DNA of 64,000 nt. Source: Desulfovibrio sp. GTDB taxonomy: Bacteria > Desulfobacterota > Desulfovibrionia > Desulfovibrionales > Desulfovibrionaceae. The first letter of the stretch is position 1. The number at the start of each line of letters is the position of its first letter. The notes under the pieces were generated by a model that did no database searches, was not told the DNA's origin, and was given only the letters and a program-made list of their open reading frames with translations. The translations under genes were made by a program, and so were the position numbers. The stretch lies in contig JACQYS010000009.1 in assembly GCA_016208105.1 (NCBI GenBank), forward strand, positions 124,001 through 188,000, in the 5' to 3' direction. Below, in pieces: positions 14,976 to 25,600 of this stretch.

Positions 14976-17669
14976 CTAGAAGGTGTTCCCCATGGTGAAG
15001 CCGATCTGGAAGTGCTGCTGGCTGTGCTGGATCTCGTCCAGGCCATAACCAGCCTCGACGCGAATCAAGCCCATGGGCGAGAACCAGCGCACTCCGGCGC
15101 CGATGGACTTCACAAAAGACAGATCGAATCCATCGCGCATGCGCCAGATGCTGTTGCCCGCGTCGAAGAAGCCCAGGCCGTAGACACCGTACTGCTTGCT
15201 GATGGGGAAGATGTACTCAATGTTGGTGAAGTACGTGGTGTCACCGCCGATACGCTCGTTGGTGCGGTGGTCCTTGGGGGAGATCTTGTCGGTCTCGTAG
15301 CCCCGGACGTTGCCTATGCCGCCCAGGTAGAAGCGCTCGAACACAGGCACGTCGCCGAAGCCGTTCTCGAACAGGAAGCCGGTCTGGGCGCGCACGTGGA
15401 ACACGGTCTCCCAGAACAGGGGATAGTAATAGTTGAAGCTGTAGTAGGCCTTGATGAAGCCCCGGTCGCCGCCAAGACCAGCGTATTCCAGGGACACATC
15501 GTTCAATGTTCCCTTGGTGGGCTTGGTCCGGCTGTCGGTGGTGTCGCGCGCGGCGCCAACCAGCACGGAACTGGTCCAGTGAATGCCCTTGGACTCCTGG
15601 ATGAGATAGGAGGGATTGATGTTGGTGTGGTACACGTCGTCGCGGGTCAGGCGATAGTCCCAACGGAGGGTGGTATACTCGCCCAGGGGATAGCCGAACC
15701 TGAGCACCGCGCCTTGCGACTGTTTGTAGTAGTCGGAGTAGCGGCGGAAGGTGCTGAATGCGTCCACCCCACCCGAGACGTTGGAATCGTAGATGGCCGG
15801 GTTGGTGAAGGAGAGCACGAAACGGTTGGTCACGCCGGAGAACATGCCCTGGAACTGGGCGTTGTACCCCTTGCCGAAGAGATTGCGTTCCGTGACCGAG
15901 CCGCCCACGAACACGGAGTCGTAAGTGGAGTAGCCCACACCGGCGGAAATGGAGCCGGTGTTCTTGTCCTTGACCTTGACCCGGACGTCCACCTCGGTGG
16001 GGTTCTCGGTGGGCACGGTCTCCACGTCAACCTTTTCGAAGTAGTCGAGCTTGTTCAGGCGCTCGTTGGAGCGTTTGAGCTTGGTGCCGGAGAACAGGTC
16101 GCCGTCGGAGAGCCGGAGCTCGCGGCGGATGACGTTTTCGCGGGTGCGATCGTTTCCTTCCACGGTCACGCGGCGAACGTAGACCTTCTGGCCTTTTTTC
16201 AGGTTGTAGACCACGTCGACGATCTTTTCCTCGCCGCGTTTGTTCATGTCGATGTCGGTTTCGGCGAAGGCATAGCCCTGGTCGGAATACAACTCGTTCA
16301 ACCTGGTGATGTCGTCACGCACCACGGAGCGGTCGAAGAATTCCTTCTTCTTGGCCAGTTCGGTCAGCTTGGCGGTCTCGCGCAGCTTCTTGTCGTCAAG
16401 AAGCAGGTCGCCCTTGAAGTCCACATTGCCGACCTTGTAGCGGTCGCCCTCTTCCACCTGGACGGTGATGTAGATGCCGTCGTCTTTGATATCCACCTGG
16501 GGCTGGCCAACACGGGCGTCAATGAAGCCCCGGTTGGTGTAGTAGTTCTCGATGGCGGCGGAGTCACGGTCGAGCAGTTCTTCCTTGAGCACACCGGTCT
16601 GCAAGAGCCAGGAGAGGAAGCCCTTTTCCTTGAGCCCCATCTGGTCCTTGAGGTCGGAAGGATCGACCTGCTTGGCACCCTGGATGGTGATCTTCTTGAT
16701 GTAGAGCTTCTGCGCTTCCTTGACCACGATATTGAGCCTGGCCATGCGCGGGTCGGTCTGCTCGAGCTTGTACTCGACCGACGTCTGGTAATAGCCCTTC
16801 TTGCGGTAGAGCTCGCGGACTTTTTCCAGATCGTCCGCCAGAACCTGCATGTTGAGCACCGAACCTGTCTTGGTGCCCATGGCCTCCAGGATGTCGTCCT
16901 TTTTGATCTCGGAGTTGCCGACAACGCTGACCGCCTGAATGCGCGGCTTTTCCTTGACCACGAAGACCACGCGCTTGCCGCCACGGGCATCTTCGATGCG
17001 TATCTGCACGTCCTCGAAATAGCCGAGTTCATAAAGACGCTTGAGGTCGTCGTTGACGGTCTTGGTGTCGTAGGGTTCGCCAGCCTGGGTCTTGACCTTG
17101 AGCAGGACAACGTCCTTCTCCAGGGCGTTGTTGCCCTCCACGTCAAGCTCGACGACTTTGTCGCCAGAGGCGGAAGGAGTGACGTCGGGCTTTAACTTCT
17201 GGGCAAGCTCGTCGATGGCCGAAGCCAGGGCCATCACGCCGGGACGGGTGACGTAGGCGGCGGCGGGCTCGCCGGAGCCTGAGACCGCCACGGACTTGGC
17301 GTCGATGGAAATGGCGTCGCCAGCCTGGTTGACGGTGCCGAATATGGCTGCCGAGGCGCCGGCGGTGCGCGCCGCCTGGCGGGCTTCGGACACCGAAGTG
17401 ATGTCCTTCTTGCCTTTCAAAGCAGCCGCGGCCGCGGCGGAATCCACCACGGCCACGCCCTGCTGTTTCAGGCGCTCAACAAGGAGCTGGTTGACGCTTT
17501 TGCGCAACGCCTCCTTGTCGCCCGGGGCGTTGACCGCAAAAGGAAGCACCAGCACCTTGCCCCCACCAGCCTGAGCAAACGCCGAAAGGGCAACGCCCAG
17601 GAGCGAGGTGGCTAGAAAGGCGAGGATCAAACCGATTCGCTTATGGCCGCGCAAAGAGTTCTCCGCCAT
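14976..17669 (-). CDS. bamA: outer membrane protein assembly factor BamA with N-terminal extra domain, 897 aa
   Basis: Central component of the Bam complex that inserts beta-barrel proteins into the outer membrane. Signal peptide IGLILAFLATSLLGVALSAFA. Residues about 37-165 are an extra TolB-N/FlgO-like domain (KVLVLPFAVNAPGDKEAL, then GASAAIFGTVNQ), not present in E. coli BamA. Five POTRA repeats span about 170-550 (for example VVELDVEGNNALEKDVVL and RVTVEGNDRTRENVIRREL). The C-terminal barrel includes ERFYLGGIGNVRGYE (the VRGY loop) and ends GFTMGNTF with the terminal aromatic. The start lies inside lolD (29-base overlap). Confidence 0.95.
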   Translation of the reverse strand: MAENSLRGHKRIGLILAFLATSLLGVALSAFAQAGGGKVLVLPFAVNAPGDKEALRKSVNQLLVERLKQQGVAVVDSAAAAAALKGKKDITSVSEARQAARTAGASAAIFGTVNQAGDAISIDAKSVAVSGSGEPAAAYVTRPGVMALASAIDELAQKLKPDVTPSASGDKVVELDVEGNNALEKDVVLLKVKTQAGEPYDTKTVNDDLKRLYELGYFEDVQIRIEDARGGKRVVFVVKEKPRIQAVSVVGNSEIKKDDILEAMGTKTGSVLNMQVLADDLEKVRELYRKKGYYQTSVEYKLEQTDPRMARLNIVVKEAQKLYIKKITIQGAKQVDPSDLKDQMGLKEKGFLSWLLQTGVLKEELLDRDSAAIENYYTNRGFIDARVGQPQVDIKDDGIYITVQVEEGDRYKVGNVDFKGDLLLDDKKLRETAKLTELAKKKEFFDRSVVRDDITRLNELYSDQGYAFAETDIDMNKRGEEKIVDVVYNLKKGQKVYVRRVTVEGNDRTRENVIRRELRLSDGDLFSGTKLKRSNERLNKLDYFEKVDVETVPTENPTEVDVRVKVKDKNTGSISAGVGYSTYDSVFVGGSVTERNLFGKGYNAQFQGMFSGVTNRFVLSFTNPAIYDSNVSGGVDAFSTFRRYSDYYKQSQGAVLRFGYPLGEYTTLRWDYRLTRDDVYHTNINPSYLIQESKGIHWTSSVLVGAARDTTDSRTKPTKGTLNDVSLEYAGLGGDRGFIKAYYSFNYYYPLFWETVFHVRAQTGFLFENGFGDVPVFERFYLGGIGNVRGYETDKISPKDHRTNERIGGDTTYFTNIEYIFPISKQYGVYGLGFFDAGNSIWRMRDGFDLSFVKSIGAGVRWFSPMGLIRVEAGYGLDEIQHSQQHFQIGFTMGNTF

Positions 17670-18324
17670 GCAATTCCATCCGTCGGCCCATGAGTTGGGC
17701 CAGGTTATGGTTATGGGTGACCACTACCAGGGTCATGCCAAGTTCGGCGTTCAAATTTGCCAGCAGTTCACCGACCCGCTGGCCGGTGGATTCGTCGAGG
17801 TTGCCGGTGGGCTCGTCGGCAAGGAGCGCCTTGGGACCAAGAAGTACGGCCCGAGCAATGGCTGCACGCTGCCGTTCGCCTCCGGACAGGGTAGTTACCC
17901 TGTGATGCAGTCTTTGTTCAAGCCCTAAAAGCCCTAAAGCTTGACGAGCTTTTTCAAAAGCCTCTTCCTTGGCCATTCCGGCTATGAGGCCGGGCATGGC
18001 TGCGTTCTCAAGCGTGGTGAACTCCGGCAGCAGGTGGTGGAACTGGAATACGAAACCAATATCTTTGTTTCGAAGCTCCGCTGCTTCCGACTGTTTGAGG
18101 GCGGAAATGTCGCGTCCGCAAAATTCCACCGTCCCCCGGCTTGGAACGTCCAACGCCCCAAGGATGTGCAGGAGCGTGGACTTGCCGGACCCCGACGAGC
18201 CGAGAACAGCCACTGATTCGCCGGCAGCGATGTCCAAATCTATCCCGCTGAGCACGCGCACGGCCTCTCCCGGCCCGGGATAATCCTTGCCCAGCCCTCG
18301 CAGACTGTACAGGGGGCTAGTCAT
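17641..18324 (-). CDS. lolD: LolD, lipoprotein-releasing system ATPase
   Basis: ABC ATPase of 227 aa that powers LolCDE release of lipoproteins from the inner membrane. Walker A GSSGSGKST, Q-loop GFVFQFHHLLPEFTTLENA (the LolD/MacB signature), ABC signature LSGGERQRAAIARA, Walker B ALLADEPTGNLDE, and H-loop VVVTHNHNLA. It overlaps the lolC-like permease upstream by eight bases and bamA downstream by 29 bases, so it is part of the envelope operon. Confidence 0.96.
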   Translation of the reverse strand: MTSPLYSLRGLGKDYPGPGEAVRVLSGIDLDIAAGESVAVLGSSGSGKSTLLHILGALDVPSRGTVEFCGRDISALKQSEAAELRNKDIGFVFQFHHLLPEFTTLENAAMPGLIAGMAKEEAFEKARQALGLLGLEQRLHHRVTTLSGGERQRAAIARAVLLGPKALLADEPTGNLDESTGQRVGELLANLNAELGMTLVVVTHNHNLAQLMGRRMELHGGELFARP

Positions 18325-19546
18325 GCCGCAAGGCCTCCACGGGCTTCAATGCGGCCGCCTTGCTGGCCGGATACAGAGTCGAGACGAAGCACAGAACAAA
18401 CGCCGTGACCCCGATGAGCGACAGGTCGAGCCAGTCCAGGCGCACCGGGATGGTGTCCATGGGATACACGTCCGCCGGAAGCTTGATGAACTGAAATTCC
18501 TTGAGCAGGAGCGCGGCGCCGATTCCGAGAACGTATCCCATTACTGTGCCCACAGCTCCTATGATGCATCCCTGGAGCAAAAAGATACGCCTGATGGAGT
18601 CCGCAGTGGAGCCCATGGACATCAAGATGGCGATATCGCGGGTTTTTTCCATGACCAGAAGCACAAGCGAAGTGATGATGGAAAAGGACCCCACCAGCAC
18701 GATCATGAGAAGCACCACGAACATGCCCGCCTTTTCCAGTTTGAGCGCGGCGAATATGTTGCCGTTCATGTCGATCCAGGTCCGCGCGTAGTAAGGCATC
18801 CCCCCAAGCGTCTTGACTATCTCCGCCCCGATCCTCGGAGCCTCGTCCGGGTCCTTGAGGCGAACGTCCAGGTACATGGCCGCGTCGGCCTTGAACCCGA
18901 GCATCTCCTGGGCAGCGGCCAAGGACACAAAGGCGGAGGAGGAGTCGTACTCGTACATGTGGGTCTTGAATATGCCCACGACCTGGAAGACCTTGACCTT
19001 GGGGGAAAACCCCACGGCCGAGCCACGAAGCGAGGGGGTGAGCACGTTGACAGTGGACCCGACCACCAGGCCCAAACGCGAGGCCAGCTCCGATCCCAGC
19101 AGGATGCCCGGCACTTCCGCCGGCTTGGCCAGATCCTCCGCGCTGCCGTCCACCATGTCCTTCTGAATGGTCAGGACGTTCCGCGCCGAATCAAGGTCGA
19201 TGCCCCGAAGGATCACCCCTTTGGGCGCCCCGGCCTTGGCGAGCATGACCTCGGAATAGATGATGGGAGTGACCGCCTGGACGCCCTCGACCGCGCCCAC
19301 CTTTTCCATCTGGGCAGGATAGTTGCGCAGAGGCGCGCCAGCCACCCCTGTGATGACATGAGAGGAAAGGCCCAGAAGCTTGTCTCGAAATTCAGTGGTG
19401 AAGCCGCTCATCACGGACATGGTCACGATAAGCGCAGCCACGCCGAGACCCACCCCCAGCACCGACATGAGCGAGATCACGGATATGAACGAGTGCTCGC
19501 GCTTTGTGAGCAGATACCTGAGGGCGATGAAGAGTTCGAATCTCAT
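18317..19546 (-). CDS. lolC: LolC/LolE-family lipoprotein-releasing permease, 409 aa
   Basis: Inner-membrane partner of LolD. N-terminus FELFIALRYLLTKREHSFISVIS is typical of LolC/E, followed by the first membrane span (SVLGVGLGVAALIVTMSVMSG). A large periplasmic domain covers about residues 50-265, and three C-terminal spans follow (GMFVVLLMIVLVGSFSIITS, a helix near 315-335, and VTAFVLCFVSTLYPASKAA). A single permease gene is present, as in many bacteria that make a LolC/E homodimer. It overlaps the lysS stop. Confidence 0.93.
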   Translation of the reverse strand: MRFELFIALRYLLTKREHSFISVISLMSVLGVGLGVAALIVTMSVMSGFTTEFRDKLLGLSSHVITGVAGAPLRNYPAQMEKVGAVEGVQAVTPIIYSEVMLAKAGAPKGVILRGIDLDSARNVLTIQKDMVDGSAEDLAKPAEVPGILLGSELASRLGLVVGSTVNVLTPSLRGSAVGFSPKVKVFQVVGIFKTHMYEYDSSSAFVSLAAAQEMLGFKADAAMYLDVRLKDPDEAPRIGAEIVKTLGGMPYYARTWIDMNGNIFAALKLEKAGMFVVLLMIVLVGSFSIITSLVLLVMEKTRDIAILMSMGSTADSIRRIFLLQGCIIGAVGTVMGYVLGIGAALLLKEFQFIKLPADVYPMDTIPVRLDWLDLSLIGVTAFVLCFVSTLYPASKAAALKPVEALRHD

Positions 19547-21138
19547 TCGGTGGCAGCGGCCTCCGGTTTGAGAAGCGGGAAAAGGATCACTTCGCGGATG
19601 GAGGCCGAATCGGTCAGGAGCATCACCAGCCTGTCGATGCCGATGCCCTGGCCCGCGGCCGGGGGCATGCCGTATTCGAGGGCCCGGACGTAGTCCTCAT
19701 CCATATAGTGGGCCTCGTCGTCCCCGGCGTTCTTCTCGGCCACCTGTTCCTCGAAGCGCAGGCGCTGGTCCACCGGGTCGTTGAGTTCGGAAAACGCGTT
19801 GGCCATTTCCCGGCCTGCAATAAACAGTTCGAAACGGTCGGTGATCTCGGGATTGGCCTCGTTGCGCCGGGACAAGGGGGATATGTCCGTGGGGTAGCCG
19901 TAGATGAAATGGGGCTGCACGAGTTTGGGCTCCACGAACAGGTCGAAGAGCTTGGCCTGGAGCTTGCCCAGCTTCTCACCCTTGAGCACTTTCTCGCCGT
20001 GTTTGAGCACATGGGCCTTGCAGGCCTCGTAATCACGGAAAATCTCGGGAGGCACGCCACCGATCTTCTCGATGGATTCATAAAAATCGACCCGCTGCCA
20101 GGTTCCGGCCGTCAGGTCGATCTCTTGGCCCTGATACGTCAGCTTGGTGGTGCCGCAGACGGCCTGGGCCAAGCGCGAGAACATCTCCTCGGTGAGGTCC
20201 ATGAGGTCGTCGAACCGAGCGTAGGCCCAGTAGAACTCGCACATGGTGAACTCGGGGTTGTGCTGGGTGGAGATGCCCTCGTTGCGGAAGTTGCGCCCGA
20301 TCTCATAGACTTTCTCGAAACCGCCCACGAGCAGACGCTTCAAGTAGAGCTCGGGAGCGATGCGCATGTAGAGCTGCAGGTCCAGGGCGTTGTGGTGGGT
20401 CAGAAACGGTTTGGCCGTTGCCCCGCCCGGGATGGCCTGCATCATGGGCGTCTCGACCTCCACGAATCCGCGCTCGTCGAAAAAGCGGCGCATCTCGGAC
20501 ACTATCCGGGTCCGAATCTTAAAAATCTCTGCCGTGCGGGGTGTGACGATGAGGTCCACGTAGCGCTGGCGATAGCGGATCTCCACGTCTTTTAACCCGT
20601 GATATTTCTCGGGCAAGGGGCGCATGGACTTGGTGAGCAGACGAACTGCCTTGCATCCCAGGGTCAGCTCGCCTGTTTTGGTGCGGAAAAGCTTTCCTGT
20701 AACACCCACTATATCGCCGATATCGAATTTCTTGAACAAGGCGTACGGGCCTTCGCCCATGTCCTCGCGAGAGGCATAGCACTGCATCCGCCCCGAAGCG
20801 TCCTGCAGGTGGAAAAAAGCCACCTTGCCGAAGGAACGCAGGGCCACTATGCGCCCGGCCACGGAAAACTCCCTCTCAAGGGCCAGAAGGGCCTCCTCGT
20901 CCTTGGCCTCGTTCTCGGCCATGGTGCGGCCGATGTCCGCATCCTTGACGAAGCCGTTCGGATAGAGCGGGATATCGTTGTCCAAAAGCTGGCAGGCTTT
21001 GGCCACCCTGCTTTTGAGCACTTCATTCAATTCGTCGCGTTCGGCGAGGGCTTCAAGCAAGGGATAGAACCGCTCAACCTTGTCTGATTTCACTGGCAGC
21101 TTGAAATCGCGGCGGCGGGGTTTATCTTGAGATGCCAA
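19543..21138 (-). CDS. lysS: lysyl-tRNA synthetase (class II)
   Basis: Charges tRNA-Lys; 531 aa. N-terminal OB fold around residues 90-175 (VAGRIVALRSFGKVAFFHLQD), then class II motifs: FVEVETPMMQAIPGGATAKPF (motif 1), GRNFRNEGISTQHNPEFTMCE (motif 2), and GQGIGIDRLVMLLTD (motif 3). Start is TTG at 21138: GGAG lies 9-13 bases upstream and the family N-terminus fits; no ATG or GTG does better. It heads the lol-bam-omp-fabZ operon, four-base overlap with lolC. Upstream is tRNA-Asn on the other strand. Confidence 0.96.
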   Translation of the reverse strand: MASQDKPRRRDFKLPVKSDKVERFYPLLEALAERDELNEVLKSRVAKACQLLDNDIPLYPNGFVKDADIGRTMAENEAKDEEALLALEREFSVAGRIVALRSFGKVAFFHLQDASGRMQCYASREDMGEGPYALFKKFDIGDIVGVTGKLFRTKTGELTLGCKAVRLLTKSMRPLPEKYHGLKDVEIRYRQRYVDLIVTPRTAEIFKIRTRIVSEMRRFFDERGFVEVETPMMQAIPGGATAKPFLTHHNALDLQLYMRIAPELYLKRLLVGGFEKVYEIGRNFRNEGISTQHNPEFTMCEFYWAYARFDDLMDLTEEMFSRLAQAVCGTTKLTYQGQEIDLTAGTWQRVDFYESIEKIGGVPPEIFRDYEACKAHVLKHGEKVLKGEKLGKLQAKLFDLFVEPKLVQPHFIYGYPTDISPLSRRNEANPEITDRFELFIAGREMANAFSELNDPVDQRLRFEEQVAEKNAGDDEAHYMDEDYVRALEYGMPPAAGQGIGIDRLVMLLTDSASIREVILFPLLKPEAAATE

Positions 21139-21240
21139 AGGATTACTCCGTGGTCAAAAAAGAAGGTCGGATCGAATCGGCTTGACCTAAGACAAAAGGC
21201 CTGGAGCGTCAAGAAACGGTAACAGACCGCAAAAAAGGGG

Positions 21241-21268
21241 TTGACTGAGGGGGCTGCTTTTTCATAAA
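21241..21268 (+). promoter_or_regulatory. candidate promoter for tRNA-Asn
   Basis: TTGACT at 21241-21246 and CATAAA at 21263-21268 are separated by 16 bases and lie 38 bases before the tRNA. The downstream GC-rich stretch could be a stringent discriminator. Confidence 0.5.
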
Positions 21269-21306
21269 GGGACCTTCCCGCGCGGGTATCCCGTTCAGCG
21301 GCTTGT

Positions 21307-21382
21307 TCCCCGGTAGCTCAATCGGCAGAGCGGGTGACTGTTAATCACTAGGTTGGGTGTTCGAGTCACCCCCGGGGAGCCA
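21307..21382 (+). tRNA. tRNA-Asn (anticodon GTT)
   Basis: A 76-base cloverleaf. The acceptor strands TCCCCGG and CCGGGGA are perfectly paired, the anticodon loop is CTGTTAA, the T loop TTCGAGT is closed by GGGTG/CACCC, and CCA is encoded. The anticodon stem has one G-U pair. It is followed immediately by an intrinsic terminator and then an AT-rich patch. Confidence 0.97.
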
Positions 21383-21391
21383 CGAAGATCA

Positions 21392-21424
21392 AGGGTTCCA
21401 GACGAAATGTCTGGAACCCTTTTT
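21392..21424 (+). terminator. intrinsic terminator of tRNA-Asn
   Basis: AGGGTTCCAGAC (21392-21403) pairs perfectly with GTCTGGAACCCT (21409-21420) around GAAAT, followed by a T-run. Confidence 0.93.
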
Positions 21425-21586
21425 CGTTAGCAGGGGCGTTTGTCCGATTTCTCACCCGCGTTTGCTTATGAAGAAGGGAACGTATGGTGGAAAACATCAC
21501 GTTTTCGCTACAACAACTATAGAAGTAGTGGTGATATTTACGGAAACAAATGCAACGTCTCTACATAAGTACGATTCTCCAACAAA

Positions 21587-22189
21587 CTACTTGCCATTCT
21601 TAGTAAATGATATCTTCTTGAACGACTTCATCCAAGCTTCTCTGTACTCATTATCCATTATGACGATTGACACCGTGCGCTTGGAGTCTACACTTTGAAG
21701 TGTTTGCTCAATATGTTTCTCATAGTAGACCAGAAACACATTCCTGGAAAAATCCTCCCACAGATACCCTGATTCGAATACTCCCTCATCCTGGTTTTTG
21801 AACTTTCGATATCCATGAAATACTTTGTCTGGTGGTCCATGCCTGGATGTCAGCCATGAATACGCAGTCTTATTTTTCAAGCCGTCGAAATCAACATCAT
21901 ACAGAGTCTCAACTTCTATGCACTCAACGTTGTTTAGAAAATTCAACTTATAAACAACCTTACGAATCCTGATGTCCTCGGCATAGTATCCAAGCGGGAT
22001 GTTCGAATTAAAAAGTATCCTGCAATCATACCAAAGATCGTCGCGAGCCGAGAGAGCCAAATGGGCAAGCCTTCTGTCCAGAGCCTTCCCCAGTTTCGTC
22101 TCCCGGAAGCCGTCCGGAATTGGCTCGAAAGAAAGCGCCAGCCCAGGTGCGAGCAGCAGGTACGCCAGTAAGAGAAGGCTGTATTTCAT
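21587..22189 (-). CDS. secreted hypothetical protein in an AT-richer patch, 200 aa
   Basis: Signal peptide MKYSLLLLAYLLLAPGLALS. The mature part (SFEPIPDGFRETKLG...) contains aromatic-rich segments such as TAYSWLTSRHGPPDKVF and SGYLWEDFSRNVFLVYYEKHIEQTL, with two cysteines (DCRIL and VECIEV) that may pair. The base composition (about 40-45 % GC over parts of it) is clearly lower than neighbouring genes, so it may have been acquired. It lies just past tRNA-Asn, a frequent integration site, but no integrase or direct repeat is visible. The family is not recognised. Confidence 0.7.
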   Translation of the reverse strand: MKYSLLLLAYLLLAPGLALSFEPIPDGFRETKLGKALDRRLAHLALSARDDLWYDCRILFNSNIPLGYYAEDIRIRKVVYKLNFLNNVECIEVETLYDVDFDGLKNKTAYSWLTSRHGPPDKVFHGYRKFKNQDEGVFESGYLWEDFSRNVFLVYYEKHIEQTLQSVDSKRTVSIVIMDNEYREAWMKSFKKISFTKNGK

Positions 22190-22676
22190 AGGCTTGTTCC
22201 CGAGTTGTTCTCACCATTCACGCACTACATTTCCCTGGCTGCGCGAGCCGCACCCACCTAACCATACCATTTATCACTTCTCCTCCTTGATTCGCCATTC
22301 GGTGTCCTTACCGAAGGCCCTCCATTTTCTCGTAGAAAACCACGAATATCTCATCGGCCAAAACATCTCTTTGATCAGTGTAACAACCTCCCATGCTTTT
22401 TTCCACGCCTGCCTGGGACATCATCAGGTTTTGCATTTCCCTCTCACCCCACGGAGTCCACCTGGTCGTATTCATCCACGCCGCGCTCATCGCGCCCGAT
22501 TCCCCCCTTCGACCCGCCAGTCTGATCACTGTGAATACAGCACGCCACAAAGCCTTGGCCTGGCGCGCCAAGGCATTCGCAGTGTCCTTGCAAGCGCTTG
22601 ACTTTCAACTCATTCACATGTTTGGTTTTGATATCGGGCTGTTAGATTTCCCAGGAAGGAATCGCTGCAAGAGCCA
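22190..22676. other. region without a supported gene
   Basis: Mixed low-GC and normal-GC sequence between the secreted hypothetical (-) and the 1024-aa protein (+). Short open frames exist on both strands but none has a good ribosome-binding site or recognisable product. It presumably carries the divergent promoters; I saw no clear boxes. Confidence 0.5.
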
Positions 22677-25600
22677 ATGACAAAAACCAACGACAGTTTT
22701 TTCGACAGGTTCCTTTTCGACCACAAGGATTACGAGCTCTTAGGCATCGTAGGAGACGTGCTCGGCCGGGAAGACCTCTCCAGCTTCAAACACCTGCTCA
22801 CCCCATATCTCCATCCCCGCGGCGTGAAGGAACTGGCGGCGACCCAGGGCCTGCGCATCGCATACGCTGCCGCCAATCTTTTGGGATCTCTCGAAATCGG
22901 CAAGGCCCATGACCGCATCGTGGCTTTGCGTGCCTTGCGTGACGAAGTGATGAACGCCTCCATCACCTATCTCAGGCGCAACACGGCCCGGGTTCTCATG
23001 CAGATCATGAAGGAACTCGTGCGCACCACCGGCGACCAACGCCGCCAACTGGAACTGGCCCACGACTTCCGAATGGCCGCCACGGGCAAGCCGCGCATCA
23101 TCGCCCGCCAGCTCAAGCTCTACCGCCTCCTGCTCATGCCCGAGGACTGGGTCCAGATCTGCTTCGACAACCATGTCCACGACGCCAACACCAAGGGCCG
23201 CAAATCCGCCACGCACCTCATCATGGACGCATGGATCAAGGGTATCCGGCACCTCACGGTTATCTACTACAATTTCGTGCTTCCAAGCGTGGCCGAAGAG
23301 CTCCTCCAGGCCGCTGAAACCATGGGCATATCGGTGCGAATCGGCATCGAGTTCACAACAAGGTTCGGGGAGAAGCAGGTCAAGATCATCTGGGTGCCCC
23401 GGGGGTTCACCGGGGCTGCGGATTTCCTTGCCTTTCTGCTAAGGCCGGCCATCGCCCAATTCATGGGCCAAGGCAGAAATCTGGCAAAACTGCAGGAAGA
23501 GCAGTTGCTCCATATCCTGGAAGTGTTCAACGCCAATGTCCTGCCGGATTTCAACTCCTATTTCGGCCTGGAGATGCCTCCGGTGGACACCACGGGACTC
23601 CACGGGTCCATCGGCTCCGGACAGCCGTCGCTTATCCACCTGGGCAAGTACATACACGTCCACCTGATGCCGTTCCTTCGTGTGCGGTTTGAAGAACTGC
23701 AGAAGGAATTCTTTCAGGCCTCCTCCGTGGAAGACAAGGCGCGGATCGAGGGTTTGGTCGAAGAGATGAACTTCCTGGACGCCGAGTCCATCGTGGACGA
23801 CTACCTGGACGAGTTGGTCTTGCCCGACGCGCTTCCCAAAGGGGATACCAATGGGACAGGCCCTCTGTATTGTCCTGTCCAAACACCGGCGGGGTTGATT
23901 GACAGCGTTTCCGCGCTTCGCGTCGGAAGCCGCTTCATCCTGAACCTCCAAGGGCTCGACTCGGATGAAGTGATCGAGGTCCTGCATGCTTGTGCGGGCA
24001 AGATCACGCACCTCGAAATAGTGAATTTGAAGAACACGGCCCAGAAAAACGTCAAGGACAGCGACCGGATAGCCGAACTCCAGCAGGTCATAAACGCCAA
24101 GAGCGTCATCCCGCTCAAACGGTGGGTAATGACTCGGATTGCGGAACTGGGAGAAGACCCGTCTCCCCAGGCCGCCCAGCGTTTGGACAAGATGTCCGCA
24201 CTCCTGGAAGATGTCCCGGCGCTTCACTCCCATTACCGGGAGCGCCCATTGCGTACGTCCATCGGGTCCGATTCCACGGGCCAGACCTGCCGGGGACATG
24301 GCATGGGCCTGGTGGCCAGGGAAACGCTCCCGCCCAAGGCCGTCAGGGAAGACTGGGCGCTCCGCCAGGACATGCACCACGCAATGGTGGTTGGAATGGT
24401 TGTGGAACCGAGGGTGATCTATGAACCCAGGGAAAGCACCGACGAATTTCTGCAAGCCCTTTTCGAGTGGGCCCGCCGCCATCCGGCGCTCAGGGCAATA
24501 GGCTACAAGTCGAGAAGAGATTTCCGCTGCAAAGAGTTTGTGCCCACTCCCCACGGCGGGAGCAACATTCTCATCATGGGTGGAGTGAAAAAGGGCTGCG
24601 GGAACGACTTCGCCCTGCGGAACACGCCTTCCCAGGAAAAACACAAAAAGCTCGCGTGGCCGTACCTCAACAACCGATTCAAAAACATCCTGAAGGTAAC
24701 GGCCGGTTTTATCCCCGCCTTTCTGGCATTTTTCTTCACCAAGGACTGGTGGGTCCTCAGGTTCTTTGGCGCTTTCATCTGGTTCGCCATCACAGGGCTT
24801 CGAAACATCATCCAGTCCGTGCTTGGCGGCGGCGGGTTTTCCCGCACCCCCCTGCTCAGGTGGAACGACTACGTCAGCTGGAGCCGTCTGTCGGATTCCC
24901 TTCTCTACACCGGCTTTTCCGTTCCCCTGCTGGACTACTTCGTGAAAACCCTCCTGCTGGACCAAGGCATGGGCATCAATGTCACCACGAACTCCACGGC
25001 GCTCTACGCCATTATGGCCCTGGTGAACGGATGCTACATCTCCTCACACAACCTTATTCGCGGATTGCCCAAAAAAGCCGCCTTCTGGAACCTGTTCCGC
25101 AGCCTGCTCTCCATTCCCCTGGCCATGGGCGTGAGCGCCTGTCTGGGCTACGTCATCTCGCCCCATGACCCTCTGGCTGCCGGAGAGATTCTGCAGCAGT
25201 GGGCCGCGGTGATCTCAAAACTGTCCTCGGACAGCGTTGCCGGGATAATCGAAGGTTTGGCGGACCGCGACAACAACATGCGCCAGCGCCTGAGGGACTA
25301 CAAAGAAAAGATTGCGCAGATGCTTTCCGTCCAGGAAAAGCTCGAAGTGCTCTTTCCAAAAGCAGACGTGCTGGCCATGCTGGCTGACCCGAAGCAGTTC
25401 GTGAACACCCTGGTTCAGACCCGGGGAGATTTGGCCAACGCGGTCATCGTCAATTCCCTGGATTTTCTCTATTTCTGGATGTACCAGCCGCGCGGCCGCA
25501 GCGCGCTGGCCCGCATCATGCGCGAACTGGACGCCCAGACCAGGCAGATATTTTTGCTCTCCCAGTACGTTCTTCTGAGAAAACGCGAAATCAGCCAGCT

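Noticed and set aside
14937-17195. 752-codon open frame on the + strand opposite bamA
   Set aside because: It mirrors a highly biased GC-rich gene; the product is Val/Leu/Gly/His-rich without domains, and bamA on the other strand is unmistakable.
18287-19693. 468-codon + frame opposite lolC, and similar long frames opposite uraA and lysS
   Set aside because: Codon-bias shadows of clear minus-strand genes.
22308-22571. 87-codon minus-strand frame in the gap before the 1024-aa gene
   Set aside because: No ribosome-binding site and no recognisable features; could not be distinguished from noise.
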